From DATAEU01 sp046724395 (lineage in GTDB: Bacteria > Actinomycetota > UBA4738 > HRBIN12), in assembly GCA_046724395.1 (NCBI GenBank), contig JBKOWM010000122.1, positions 1-12,682 on the forward strand: DNA of 12,682 bases, read 5' to 3'. Below the pieces are notes generated by a model. That model saw nothing but the letters and a program-made list of their open reading frames with translations, did no database searches and was not told the origin of the DNA. This document shows positions 1 to 7,261 of the stretch, piece by piece. A program made the translations under genes and the position numbers. Every line of letters begins with the position of its first letter. Within the stretch, counting starts at the first letter, position 1.

Positions 1-966
1 GGGCACACCGGAGGAACGCTCGACAAGCTCGAGTCGATCCCGGGGTTTCGCACCGATCTGTCGCCGGATCGGTTCGAGCGGCAGGTCGAGGACGTCGGCT
101 GCGCCGTCGCCGCGCAGACGGCGGAGATCGTCCCGGCCGACGGAGCGCTGTACGCCCTGCGCGACGCGACCGCGACCGTTCCGTCGATCCCGCTGATCGC
201 CGCGAGCGTCATGTCGAAGAAGCTCGCGGTCGGTTCCGACCTCATCGTGCTCGATGTGAAATCGGGAAGCGGCGCGTTCATGAAGACCGAGGCCGAGGCG
301 ACGGAACTCGCCCAGGCCTGCGTCCTGCTCGCGGGCGGCTGGAACCGGGCGTGCCGCGCGGCCGTCACGGACATGTCGCAGCCACTCGGCGAGGCCATCG
401 GCAATGCCCTGGATGTGGCCGAAGCCGTCGACGTGCTCTCCGGTCGCCACGGCGGCCACCTGCGCGATGCCGCCGTAGTCTTCGCCGGTGAGGCGGTCTC
501 GCGCCTGCGCGGCGTCGGGATGGGGGAGGGTCGTGCCGCCGCCGCCCGGGCGCTCGACGACGGGAGCGCACTGAACACGTTTGGGCGGATGGTGGAGGCC
601 CAGGGCGGGAATCGTCGAGTCGTCGAGGACCCCTGGGCCGTCCTGCCGAGGGCGCCGGCCGTCCGCCCGATCGAGTCGAACCGCGACGGGCTCGTGCACT
701 CGATCGACACGGAGGCTCTGGGTCGAGCGAGCACGGATCTCGGCGCCGGCCGTCAGCGAAAGGGCGAAGCGATCGATCCGTCCGTCGGTATCGTGTTCCG
801 GCCGAAGATCGGCGATCGCGTCGAGCGCGGGGCGCCGATCGGCGAGGTCCACGCGAGGGAGCAGGACGCGGCGATCGCGTGCTCGCTGCGGGTGCTCGCG
901 GCGCTCGACGTGAGGGACGACGAGGTCGAGCCGCCGCCCCTCGTATACGGGTGGTACGGCGGCTGA
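1..966 (+). CDS. deoA: Pyrimidine-nucleoside (thymidine) phosphorylase, 5'-truncated
   Basis: This enzyme splits thymidine or uridine with phosphate into the free base and (deoxy)ribose-1-phosphate, a cytosolic salvage reaction. The window opens inside the gene. Frame 1 is open from base 1 and begins GHTGGTLDKLESIPGF, the family signature around the phosphate- and base-binding cleft. MSKKLA and IVLDVKSGSGAFMK follow (from about base 211), also diagnostic. The last ~90 residues match the PYNP C-terminal domain (LGAGRQRKGEAIDPSVGI, then GDRVERGAPIG). The visible part is 321 residues; the family is usually about 430-450, so roughly 110-120 residues lie upstream. Motifs do not separate thymidine phosphorylase (DeoA) from the broader pyrimidine phosphorylase (Pdp), so the symbol is the looser part of the call. 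A 60-base gap separates it from the next gene. Confidence 0.93.
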   Translation, partial: GHTGGTLDKLESIPGFRTDLSPDRFERQVEDVGCAVAAQTAEIVPADGALYALRDATATVPSIPLIAASVMSKKLAVGSDLIVLDVKSGSGAFMKTEAEATELAQACVLLAGGWNRACRAAVTDMSQPLGEAIGNALDVAEAVDVLSGRHGGHLRDAAVVFAGEAVSRLRGVGMGEGRAAAARALDDGSALNTFGRMVEAQGGNRRVVEDPWAVLPRAPAVRPIESNRDGLVHSIDTEALGRASTDLGAGRQRKGEAIDPSVGIVFRPKIGDRVERGAPIGEVHAREQDAAIACSLRVLAALDVRDDEVEPPPLVYGWYGG

Positions 967-1026
967 CGGCAGGGAACGACGCGGGCGGGGTCATGCGCAT
1001 CCCCGCGCGGGCGCCGGGAGGGCGTT

Positions 1027-1671
1027 GTGGACGACGTTCGGTTCGCGCTGTACCTCGCGATCGCGCTGCTGCCTAGCCTCATCCTGCACGAGCTCGCGCA
1101 CGGCTACACCGCCGACCGGCTCGGCGACCCGACGCCCCGGCGGTGGGGTCGCCTGTCGCTCAATCTGCGAATGCTGATGGACCCGTTCGGGAGCGTCATT
1201 CTCCCCGGGCTGATCCTGATCCTCGTCGCTTCCGGTCAATTCTGCCTGCTGCCCATCTTCGCGTACGCGAAGCCGATGCCGATGGACCCGACGTATCTGC
1301 GCAACCCGAGTCGCGACTCCTTGCTCGTGACGCTCGCGGGCCCGGTCGCCAACCTGGTACTGGCCGCGGCCGCCGGACTATTCACTCGGGTGCTCTCGGG
1401 GGAGCTCCAGGTGTTCGCGTTCGCCTGGGTCATCGTGAACGTCTTCATGTTTCTGTTCCAACTCGTTCCGATCCCGGGTCTGGATGGGTCGCGCCTGCTG
1501 ATCCGAGTCCTCCCGGCTCGCGCGCGCGGAGTCTACGCGAATCTCGACCAGTACCTCGTCCTGTTCATCCTCGTCGTGTTCTTCGTCCTGGCGGCACCCC
1601 TACTCGGGATCGTGCGGGCGCTCGGAAACGTGCTGTTCGAGTTGCTCACCGGCACCTCGCTTCCCTGCTGA
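1027..1671 (+). CDS. Site-2 protease family (M50) membrane metalloprotease
   Basis: This is a 214-residue integral membrane protein of the short site-2 protease type. The zinc motif HExxH is present as HELAH, residues 21-25, inside the first hydrophobic segment. The distal metal ligand is probably D153 in PIPGLDGSRLL; most relatives have PPLDG, so the G at that point is a small variation. Hydrophobic stretches near residues 6-25, 55-75, 98-120, 130-150 and 175-200 suggest five or six membrane segments. There is no PDZ domain, so it is not a classical RseP; the substrate is unknown. The GTG start is chosen because GGGAGGG (1016-1022) lies four bases upstream and the sequence reads straight into the first membrane helix. 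It lies between the phosphorylase and scpA, a neighbourhood I recall as common for this family. Confidence 0.9.
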   Translation: MDDVRFALYLAIALLPSLILHELAHGYTADRLGDPTPRRWGRLSLNLRMLMDPFGSVILPGLILILVASGQFCLLPIFAYAKPMPMDPTYLRNPSRDSLLVTLAGPVANLVLAAAAGLFTRVLSGELQVFAFAWVIVNVFMFLFQLVPIPGLDGSRLLIRVLPARARGVYANLDQYLVLFILVVFFVLAAPLLGIVRALGNVLFELLTGTSLPC

Positions 1672-1700
1672 GCGCTCCCGGGAGTCAGCAAGGGCGGCGG

Positions 1701-1717
1701 TATCATCCGACTTCGCA
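1701..1717 (+). promoter_or_regulatory. Putative promoter -10 (TATCAT) giving a leaderless scpA
   Basis: TATCAT at 1701-1706 is preceded by GG and ends 10 bases before the scpA ATG at 1717. Transcription would start at or just before the ATG. No Shine-Dalgarno sequence lies between 1700 and 1716, which fits a leaderless mRNA. No good -35 hexamer is visible. The preceding palindrome CTCCCGGGAG (1675-1684) has no T-run. Confidence 0.45.
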
Positions 1718-2472
1718 TGGGCGAGGACGCGTCCGACGCCGCGACCCGCTTCGCGGTCGAGCTGCCGGCGTTCACGGGGCCCTTCCGGGTGCTGGCCGAT
1801 CTGCTGCTCGACCAGAAGATCGACGTCTGCGACGTTCCGATCGCGGCTATCACCGACCGGTATCTCGCCTACTCCGAGCAGGCCGCGCAGTGGACGCTCG
1901 ACGAGGCGACCTGGTTCCTCGCCGTGTGCGCGATCCTGCTGGAGCTGAAGGTCGGTCGGCTCATGCCGAGGCAGGAGGCGCTGGACGAGGAGGACCTCGT
2001 GGGCATCTCTCCGGATCTGGCCTACGCGCGATCCCTCGAGCTCGCGGCGATTCAGCGCGTGGCGGTCGACCTCGCGGCCCGGTTCGAGCGTGAGGCGCTG
2101 CACCACGCGCGGGGGGCGGGGCCGCCGCCTGAGCTCGCGCACCTATACCCGGACGTGCTCGAGAGGGTGCGGCCGGACGATCTCGCGCGGGTCGCGGCGA
2201 CGCTCCTGCGCCCGCCTCCGGCGCTCGACCTGTACCACGTCACCCCGATCCTCTACACGATCGAGGAGGCGCTCGCGGCCGTGACGACGCACCTCGGCCG
2301 CGCCGGCCGGGCACGGTTCCGGGAGCTCGTCGCGGACTGTGACGAGCGCATCCAGGTCGTCGTTCGGTTCCTGGCCCTGCTCGATCTGTACCGTGAAGGA
2401 AAGGTTGACCTCGCTCAGGCAGAGACGTTCGGAGAGATCGATGTCGAGTGGCAGGGAAGTGGTCTCGGGTGA
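1717..2472 (+). CDS. scpA: Segregation and condensation protein A
   Basis: ScpA is the kleisin subunit that bridges SMC heads and binds an ScpB dimer in the chromosome-condensing SMC-ScpAB complex. The 251-residue product has the expected N-terminal SMC-binding region: FTGPFRVLADLLLDQKIDVCDVPIAAITDRYLAY (near residues 20-55) carries the family pattern F-x-GP, L-L, I-D-x-x-D-x-P-I and I-T-x-x-Y-L. WFLAVCAILLELKVGRLMP follows, matching the conserved helix. The C-terminal winged-helix part (residues ~185-245) contains a LVADC segment and ends FGEIDVEWQGSGLG, as in other actinobacterial ScpA. The linker is rich in acidic residues and prolines, which is usual. The ATG follows a candidate -10 closely and has no Shine-Dalgarno site. 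The stop overlaps the scpB start, so the two partners are probably translationally coupled. Confidence 0.95.
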   Translation: MGEDASDAATRFAVELPAFTGPFRVLADLLLDQKIDVCDVPIAAITDRYLAYSEQAAQWTLDEATWFLAVCAILLELKVGRLMPRQEALDEEDLVGISPDLAYARSLELAAIQRVAVDLAARFEREALHHARGAGPPPELAHLYPDVLERVRPDDLARVAATLLRPPPALDLYHVTPILYTIEEALAAVTTHLGRAGRARFRELVADCDERIQVVVRFLALLDLYREGKVDLAQAETFGEIDVEWQGSGLG

Positions 2473-3032
2473 GCACGCAGGCCGACCACATCCGGGATCT
2501 CGAGTCGCTGCTCTTCGTCTCGGACGAGCCCGTCTCGTCGACGGTCCTCGCGCAAGCCCTCGACGTCGAGCGTCGAGAGGCCGATGCACTGTGCGAGGAA
2601 CTCGCCCGAGAGTACGAGGAGCGGGGGGCCGGGATCGTCTTGCGTAGCGTCGCCGGAGGGTGGCGCCTGACCACCCACCCAGATGCCGCGCCCATCCTCG
2701 AGCAGTACGTGCTGAGCTCGCGCCACACCCGGCTGACGAAGGCGGCGCTCGAGACGCTCTCGATCGTGGCCTACAAACAGCCCGTCACCCGGCACCAGGT
2801 CTCAGCGATCCGCGGGGTCAATTCAGATGGTGTCCTGCGCGCCCTCGTCGATCGAGGGCTGGTCAACGAGGTCGGCCGGGAGGACGCCCCGGGGCGTCCG
2901 ATGCTCTACGGGACGACGCCTGAGTTCCTCGAGCGCCTCGGGCTCTCGTCGCTGTCCTCCCTCCCACCGCTCGCTCCGCTGCTGGGGGCGGCGGACGACG
3001 ACGCCGACCCAGGGTCCGCGCAGGGCGAGTAG
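2469..3032 (+). CDS. scpB: Segregation and condensation protein B
   Basis: ScpB dimerises and clamps onto the ScpA linker in the SMC condensin complex. The product has two winged-helix domains. The first starts at LESLLFVSDEPVSSTVLAQAL, the family's usual opening. The second contains the signature TKAALETLSIVAYKQPVTRHQVSAIRGVNSDG, followed by LVDRGLV and GRPMLYGTT, all standard ScpB features. An acidic tail ends the 187-residue protein. I chose GTG at 2469 because it overlaps the scpA stop as GTGA, with AGGGAAG about ten bases upstream; an in-frame GTG at 2448 would add seven residues and is the alternative. The gene sits seven bases before rluB, as in many actinobacterial genomes. Confidence 0.95.
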   Translation: MSTQADHIRDLESLLFVSDEPVSSTVLAQALDVERREADALCEELAREYEERGAGIVLRSVAGGWRLTTHPDAAPILEQYVLSSRHTRLTKAALETLSIVAYKQPVTRHQVSAIRGVNSDGVLRALVDRGLVNEVGREDAPGRPMLYGTTPEFLERLGLSSLSSLPPLAPLLGAADDDADPGSAQGE

Positions 3033-3039
3033 CCGCCGG

Positions 3040-3759
3040 ATGACCGAGGAGCGACTCCAACGGGCGCTCGCGCGCGCCGGCGTGGGGTCGCGCCGCGCGA
3101 GCGAAAGCCTCATCCGCGACGGACGGGTGACGGTGAACGACAGGGTGGCCGTCGTCGGGGACAAGGTCGAGGCGGGGAGGGACCGCGTCGCGGTCGACGG
3201 CGTGGGCGTGAACCTCGACCCGAAGCTGAGATATTTCGCTTTCCACAAACCCGCCGGCGTCACGTCGACCGCGGCCGATCCGCACGCCGACGTCGACCTT
3301 CGGGCGTTCCTTCCCCATGGGCCTCGGCTGTTCGCCGTGGGGCGTCTGGATCGTGACACGGAAGGGCTCCTGCTCTTTACCAACGACGGCGAACTCGCGA
3401 ATCGGCTGCTCCACCCTCGCCACGGTGTCGAGCGCGAGTATCTAGCCGAGGTGGACGGAGTCCCGACAGAGCGTCAGCTGGCGCGGCTTCGCAGAGGTGT
3501 GTCCCTGGAGGACGGTGTCGCGCGCGCGTCGTCTGTCCGCTCGGTAGCACGAAGCCGCGTGCGCGGGGCAGTGCGAATCGTTTTGACGGAGGGTCGAAAG
3601 CGGGAGGTCCGGCGAATGCTCGCGGCCGTTGGCCTCCCAGTGCGCCGGCTCGTCCGTGTCCGCTACGGCCCGATCCGCATCGCAGGCATCCAGGCCGGAC
3701 GCACGCGAGAGCTCTCGCAGGCGGAGGTGCGCGCGCTCTACCGCGTCGCCGGTCTGTAG
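3040..3759 (+). CDS. rluB: RsuA/RluB-family pseudouridine synthase
   Basis: This enzyme isomerises a uridine in ribosomal RNA to pseudouridine. The 239-residue protein has an N-terminal S4 RNA-binding domain (residues 4-50, RLQRALARAGVGSRRASESLI) and the RsuA/RluB/E/F catalytic core. The active-site motif is GRLDRDTEGLLLFTNDGELA, with catalytic D104. KREVRRMLAAVGLPVRRLVR, typical near the C-terminus, is also present. Actinobacteria with this gene next to scpAB usually carry the 23S-type RluB, and the symbol rests on that context; RsuA or RluE specificity cannot be excluded from sequence. Start at ATG 3040, seven bases after the scpB stop. Longer in-frame extensions upstream only overlap scpB and lack homology. 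Confidence 0.9.
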   Translation: MTEERLQRALARAGVGSRRASESLIRDGRVTVNDRVAVVGDKVEAGRDRVAVDGVGVNLDPKLRYFAFHKPAGVTSTAADPHADVDLRAFLPHGPRLFAVGRLDRDTEGLLLFTNDGELANRLLHPRHGVEREYLAEVDGVPTERQLARLRRGVSLEDGVARASSVRSVARSRVRGAVRIVLTEGRKREVRRMLAAVGLPVRRLVRVRYGPIRIAGIQAGRTRELSQAEVRALYRVAGL

Positions 3760-3766
3760 GCGACGG

Positions 3767-3772
3767 TACCCT
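3767..3772 (+). promoter_or_regulatory. Putative -10 element (TACCCT) for the aroH-tyrA-aroA-cmk-der run
   Basis: The 44-base gap between rluB and aroH is the only real break between scpA and der. It holds GG-TACCCT, then GAGGGG (3792-3796), a Shine-Dalgarno match correctly placed for the ATG at 3804. Transcription would start near 3779. No convincing -35 is visible, and GACGG/CCGTC arms flank the hexamer. Confidence 0.35.
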
Positions 3773-3803
3773 TTCGCCGTCCACGAGGTCCGAGGGGCGG
3801 CGC

Positions 3804-4160
3804 ATGAACGTTCGAGCGGCGCGAGGCGCCATCGTGATCGACCGAGACGCAGCGCCGGCTGTGCTCGATGCAACGCAGCGTCTGCTCGAGCGGCTGATGG
3901 AGCGCAACGACGTGGTGGCCGAGGACATCGTGAGCGTCTTCTTCACCGCCACGCGCGATCTCACGTCCGTCTTTCCGGCGGAGGCCGCGCGGCGGATGGG
4001 GCTCGGCAAGGTGCCGCTCCTGTGCGCCCAGGAGATCCCGGTGGCCGGCTCGATGCCTCGCGTGGTGCGCCTGCTCATGCACTTCGAGACGACGCGTTCG
4101 CAGGCCGAGATCGCGCACGTCTACCTCGATGGCGCGGAGTCGCTCCGCGATGACCTCTGA
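3804..4160 (+). CDS. aroH: Chorismate mutase, AroH type
   Basis: It rearranges chorismate to prephenate, the branch point to phenylalanine and tyrosine; the next gene uses prephenate. The 118-residue protein aligns by eye along its whole length with the Bacillus subtilis AroH fold (trimeric pseudo-alpha/beta barrel) rather than helical AroQ. The known catalytic residues are in place: R7 in VRAARGA, E77 in CAQEIPV, R89 in PRVVRLLM and Y107 in HVYLDGA. The ATG at 3804 has GAGGGG just upstream. The last 11 bases overlap tyrA, and the terminal codons form the left and right arms of a hairpin against the tyrA start. No regulatory domain is present, so feedback control probably acts on TyrA. Confidence 0.96.
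   Translation: MNVRAARGAIVIDRDAAPAVLDATQRLLERLMERNDVVAEDIVSVFFTATRDLTSVFPAEAARRMGLGKVPLLCAQEIPVAGSMPRVVRLLMHFETTRSQAEIAHVYLDGAESLRDDL
4133..4149 (+). promoter_or_regulatory. 7-bp hairpin abutting the tyrA start codon
   Basis: CGCGGAG (4133-4139), loop TCG (4140-4142) and CTCCGCG (4143-4149) form a perfect 7-bp stem ending one base before the tyrA ATG at 4150. The GGAG in the left arm is the only Shine-Dalgarno match for tyrA. In mRNA it would be paired unless a ribosome finishing aroH opens the stem. Translational coupling is an inference. Confidence 0.5.
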
Positions 4161-5241
4161 GCGCGTCGCCGTCCTGGGGACGGGGCTGATCGGCACATCC
4201 GTGGCCATGGCGGCCCTCCGCGTCGGCGACGACGTGATCGGCTTCGACCCCAACGCCCGCAACCTCGATCGCGCCGTCGCTCGCGCGATCGGACTCGCCT
4301 CGGCGCCCGATCTCGAAGCGTGCGTCGCCGACGCCTCGCTTGTGTTCGTCTGCTCGCCAGTCGACGTGGTCGCCGGCCTTGCGATCGGGGCGCTGAGATC
4401 CTCACGCGCCACCGTCTCCGATGTTGCGAGCGTGAAGTCTCGAGTGATGCTCGAGGTCGAGGATGGATCGACCCGAGATCTCCGGTCGAGGTTCGTCGGC
4501 GGCCACCCGATGGGCGGATCCGAACGGTCCGGACCGGACGCCGCCTCCGCCTCGATCCTCGACGGCGCGGTGTGGGTGCTGACGCCTGGCCCGGACACGG
4601 ATGCCGATGCGACCGGCCGCCTGTCGCACTGGATCACGCGCGTGGGCGCCCGTCCCATCGTGATGAACCCGGAACGACACGACCGTCTCGTAGCGTTCGT
4701 GAGCCACCTGCCGCAGGTCGCATCGACCGCGCTGATGGACGTCGCGGCCTCCGAAGAGGCCGGTGAACCGGACATCCTGCTGCTCGCGGCCGGCGGGTTC
4801 AGGGACCTGACACGGCTCGCCGCATCCAACCCGCGGCTGTGGAGCGAGATCCTGCTCGCGAACCGGGATGCCATCGCCGACGCGATCGACCGATACGCGA
4901 AGCGGTTGCTCGAGGTTCGAGACAGCGTCGCGAACGGCCTCGGCGCGGACGTGGAACGGACGTTCGAGGCTGCCAAGCGCGCTCGGCTGTCGCTCGCCGC
5001 CAAGCCACAGGTCAAGACGGGCGTGGCCGTCGTTCAGGTGCCGGTTCCCGATCGTCCGGGGGTCCTCGCGGAGCTGGCCGCGGCGCTCGGCGCCGCCGAC
5101 GTGAACATCGAGGACCTGCAGATCGTTCACTCACCCGAGGGCGGTCGGGGAACCGTCCACCTGACCGTCGCGGCCGCAGCCGCGATCGTCGCCGCCGACG
5201 CGCTCACGTCGCGCGGCTTCGAGGCGCTTCGGCTGGCGTGA
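4150..5241 (+). CDS. tyrA: Prephenate dehydrogenase with C-terminal ACT domain
   Basis: TyrA oxidatively decarboxylates prephenate to 4-hydroxyphenylpyruvate, the tyrosine precursor. The Rossmann NAD(P) fingerprint is VLGTGLIGTSVA (G10, G12, G15). The catalytic core follows with VSDVASVKS, GGHPMGGSERSG (H119) and the family motif FVSHLPQVAS (H186), matching histidines used by known TyrA enzymes. Residues ~290-363 form an ACT domain (VPVPDRPGVLAELAAALGAADVNIEDLQIV), the usual site for tyrosine feedback binding. Total length is 363 residues, normal for the ACT-bearing form. I chose ATG 4150, which overlaps the aroH stop by 11 bases; an upstream in-frame start at 4129 would add seven unconserved residues. 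Whether arogenate is also accepted cannot be told from sequence. Confidence 0.95.
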   Translation: MTSERVAVLGTGLIGTSVAMAALRVGDDVIGFDPNARNLDRAVARAIGLASAPDLEACVADASLVFVCSPVDVVAGLAIGALRSSRATVSDVASVKSRVMLEVEDGSTRDLRSRFVGGHPMGGSERSGPDAASASILDGAVWVLTPGPDTDADATGRLSHWITRVGARPIVMNPERHDRLVAFVSHLPQVASTALMDVAASEEAGEPDILLLAAGGFRDLTRLAASNPRLWSEILLANRDAIADAIDRYAKRLLEVRDSVANGLGADVERTFEAAKRARLSLAAKPQVKTGVAVVQVPVPDRPGVLAELAAALGAADVNIEDLQIVHSPEGGRGTVHLTVAAAAAIVAADALTSRGFEALRLA

Positions 5242-5246
5242 GCGGG

Positions 5247-6620
5247 ATGCGGCTTGTCGTCCGGCCGGGGCCGCGTATCGTCGGGGCGACTCGCGTCCCC
5301 GGCGACAAGTCGATCGCACATCGCTGGCTGATCCTCGCCGCGACGGCTCGTGGGCGATCGGTCGTCGGTGGCGTCCCGCCGTCGCTCGACGTGCGGGCGA
5401 CCGCCGCCTGTCTCTCGGCCGTCGTGCCGCAAGCTCGATCTGAACTCGAGGTCTGGGTCGTCAAGCATTCGGATGCCGGCGAGGGCGACCGTTTCACGTG
5501 GGACGGTGACCAGCCCTTCTCCTCGAGGTTCCGGGTTGAGGTATCGGGCGAAGGCCGGGAGGCGCTTGCCGAGCCCGCTCGCGAGCTCGACTGCGCGAAC
5601 TCGGGAACGACCATGCGACTTCTCGCCGGCTTGCTCTCCGCTACGACGTTCTCGTCGAGGCTCGTCGGTGACGAGAGCCTGATGCGGCGGCCGATGGAGC
5701 GCGTGGCGGAGCCTCTGCGCCAGATGGGCGCGGTGGTCGAGACGTCGAGCGGTCACGCGCCCCTCTCCGTGACGGGCGCGTCCCTGCACGGCATCTCGTA
5801 CCGTGCGCCGGTTCCGAGCGCACAGGTGAAAGGGGCCGTCCTTCTCGCAGGCTGCGCGGCGGACTCACCGACGGAGTTCACGGAGCCCGCCGCGACGCGG
5901 GACCATACCGAGCGCGCGCTGGCGGCGCTCGGCGGACCCGTCGACATCGGCACCCAGTCGGTCCGGGTCTCGGCCTTTCAGCACGGCGGATTCGAGGGGA
6001 CGGTCCCGGGCGACGTGTCGTCGGCGGCGTTTCTGATCGGCGCGGCAGCGGTCACCGGCGGCACGGTCGAGATCGTCAACGTCGGCGTGAATCCGAGCCG
6101 CATCCGGTTCCTTGACGTCCTGCGCCGGATGGGCGTCGAGATCGACATCGTCCCGCGAGCAACGGAGGTGGGCGAGCCGGTGGGCGACCTTCGCGCGCGC
6201 GGTCCGTCCGCCCTCGAAGCGACGACCATCGAGGCCGCCGAACTTCCGCTCGTGATCGACGAGGTGCCCGTGCTGGCGGCCGCCGCGGCCCATGCCCACG
6301 GCGACAGTTGGTTCGTCGGCGCCGCCGAGCTTCGCATCAAGGAGAGCGACCGGCTGAATGGCCTCATGACGGCGATCCGGGACCTCGGCGGTGCGGCGGC
6401 TGTCGAGGGCGACGACCTCGTCGTCGCCGGAGGCGGGCTGCGCGGCGGTCGGACGGACTCGCGCGGGGATCACCGAATGGCGATGGCCATGGCCGTCGCG
6501 GGCCTCGCCGCCGACGACGCCGTCGAGGTCGAGCGCGCCGAGGCGGCGGACGTATCGTTCCCGGGCTTCGTCTCCGCCCTCGAGTCGTTGGACGCCGACC
6601 TGGAGACCGCCGAGATCTGA
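5247..6620 (+). CDS. aroA: 3-phosphoshikimate 1-carboxyvinyltransferase (EPSP synthase), with insertion
   Basis: EPSP synthase joins shikimate-3-phosphate and phosphoenolpyruvate, the sixth step of the shikimate pathway that supplies chorismate to AroH. Hallmarks in order: VPGDKSIAHR (K21, S22, R26), DCANSGTTMRLLAGLL (residues 115-130), GDESLMRRPMERV, SAQVKGAVLLAG, TRDHTERAL, VPGDVSSAAFLIGAA, LPLVIDEVPVL (catalytic Asp D338), RIKESDRL (K365) and DHRMAMAMAVAG. The motif order and VIDEVPVL resemble Bacillus-type more than E. coli-type enzymes. The first domain is longer than usual: D48 to N118 spans about 70 residues, against about 45 in E. coli, with a charged, aromatic segment around residues 59-98. 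The ATG at 5247 lies five bases after the tyrA stop; an in-frame GTG at 5238, overlapping that stop as GTGA, is an equally possible start. Confidence 0.95.
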   Translation: MRLVVRPGPRIVGATRVPGDKSIAHRWLILAATARGRSVVGGVPPSLDVRATAACLSAVVPQARSELEVWVVKHSDAGEGDRFTWDGDQPFSSRFRVEVSGEGREALAEPARELDCANSGTTMRLLAGLLSATTFSSRLVGDESLMRRPMERVAEPLRQMGAVVETSSGHAPLSVTGASLHGISYRAPVPSAQVKGAVLLAGCAADSPTEFTEPAATRDHTERALAALGGPVDIGTQSVRVSAFQHGGFEGTVPGDVSSAAFLIGAAAVTGGTVEIVNVGVNPSRIRFLDVLRRMGVEIDIVPRATEVGEPVGDLRARGPSALEATTIEAAELPLVIDEVPVLAAAAAHAHGDSWFVGAAELRIKESDRLNGLMTAIRDLGGAAAVEGDDLVVAGGGLRGGRTDSRGDHRMAMAMAVAGLAADDAVEVERAEAADVSFPGFVSALESLDADLETAEI

Positions 6621-7261
6621 TGCTCGTCGCGATCGACGGTCCCGCCGGAGCCGGCAAGTCGACGCTCGCGCGCCGACTCGCGGCCGAGCTCGGGCTGCCG
6701 TACCTCAACACCGGGTTGATGTATCGGGCGGTGACGCTTCGCGCCCTGCGCTCGCGGACGGACCTCGACGACGGCCCCGCCCTTGCGGCGATCGCGGCCG
6801 GCATCCGTTTCGATGTCGTCGACCGCGGCGGAATAGCCGAGCTCGAGATCGACGGGGCGCCGCCGGACCCGGAGCTTGCGGGCCGGGACGTCGAGGCCGC
6901 CGTCTCTGTCGTGGCCGCGCACGGTGAGGTCCGCGACGTGCTGCGCGACGAGCAGCGACGGCTGTCTCGCGCCGGCGGCGTCGTCGAGGGGCGTGACATC
7001 GGGTCGATCGTCCGCCCGGACGCGGACGTGAAGCTGTTCCTCACGGCGCCCAGCGCGGAGCGCGCGGCTCGCCGTTCCGTCGAGCGGGGGAGCGATCGCG
7101 AGCCCGTCGGCGAGGCACTCCGGGACCGCGACTCACTCGACAGCCGTGTGAACCCGTTCGTCCCGGCGTCCGACGCGGTGAAGATCGACACGTCGGACAA
7201 GGGCGCCGACTCAGTGTTTCGGGAGGCGCTCGACCTCGTTCGATCCGCCGCCTGCCGATGA
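6620..7261 (+). CDS. cmk: Cytidylate kinase
   Basis: Cmk phosphorylates CMP and dCMP with ATP, feeding nucleotide pools. The 213-residue protein opens with the P-loop IDGPAGAGKSTLARRLA (K13). It then has LPYLNTGLMYRAVTLRAL, the CMP-binding signature. The segment VVEGRDIGSIVRPDADVKLFLTA is typical of bacterial Cmk, and the conserved DSLDSRVNPFVPASDA region resembles the D-x-x-D-x-x-R lid found in the family. The ATG overlaps the aroA stop by one base (TGATG). A much longer open frame upstream lies wholly over aroA in another frame and is not conserved. The adjacent order cmk-der is seen in mycobacteria and many other bacteria. Confidence 0.96.
   Translation: MLVAIDGPAGAGKSTLARRLAAELGLPYLNTGLMYRAVTLRALRSRTDLDDGPALAAIAAGIRFDVVDRGGIAELEIDGAPPDPELAGRDVEAAVSVVAAHGEVRDVLRDEQRRLSRAGGVVEGRDIGSIVRPDADVKLFLTAPSAERAARRSVERGSDREPVGEALRDRDSLDSRVNPFVPASDAVKIDTSDKGADSVFREALDLVRSAACR

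Noticed and set aside
1675..1684. Palindrome CTCCCGGGAG after the site-2 protease gene as a terminator
   Set aside because: It has no loop and no T-run, and scpA follows within about 30 bases.
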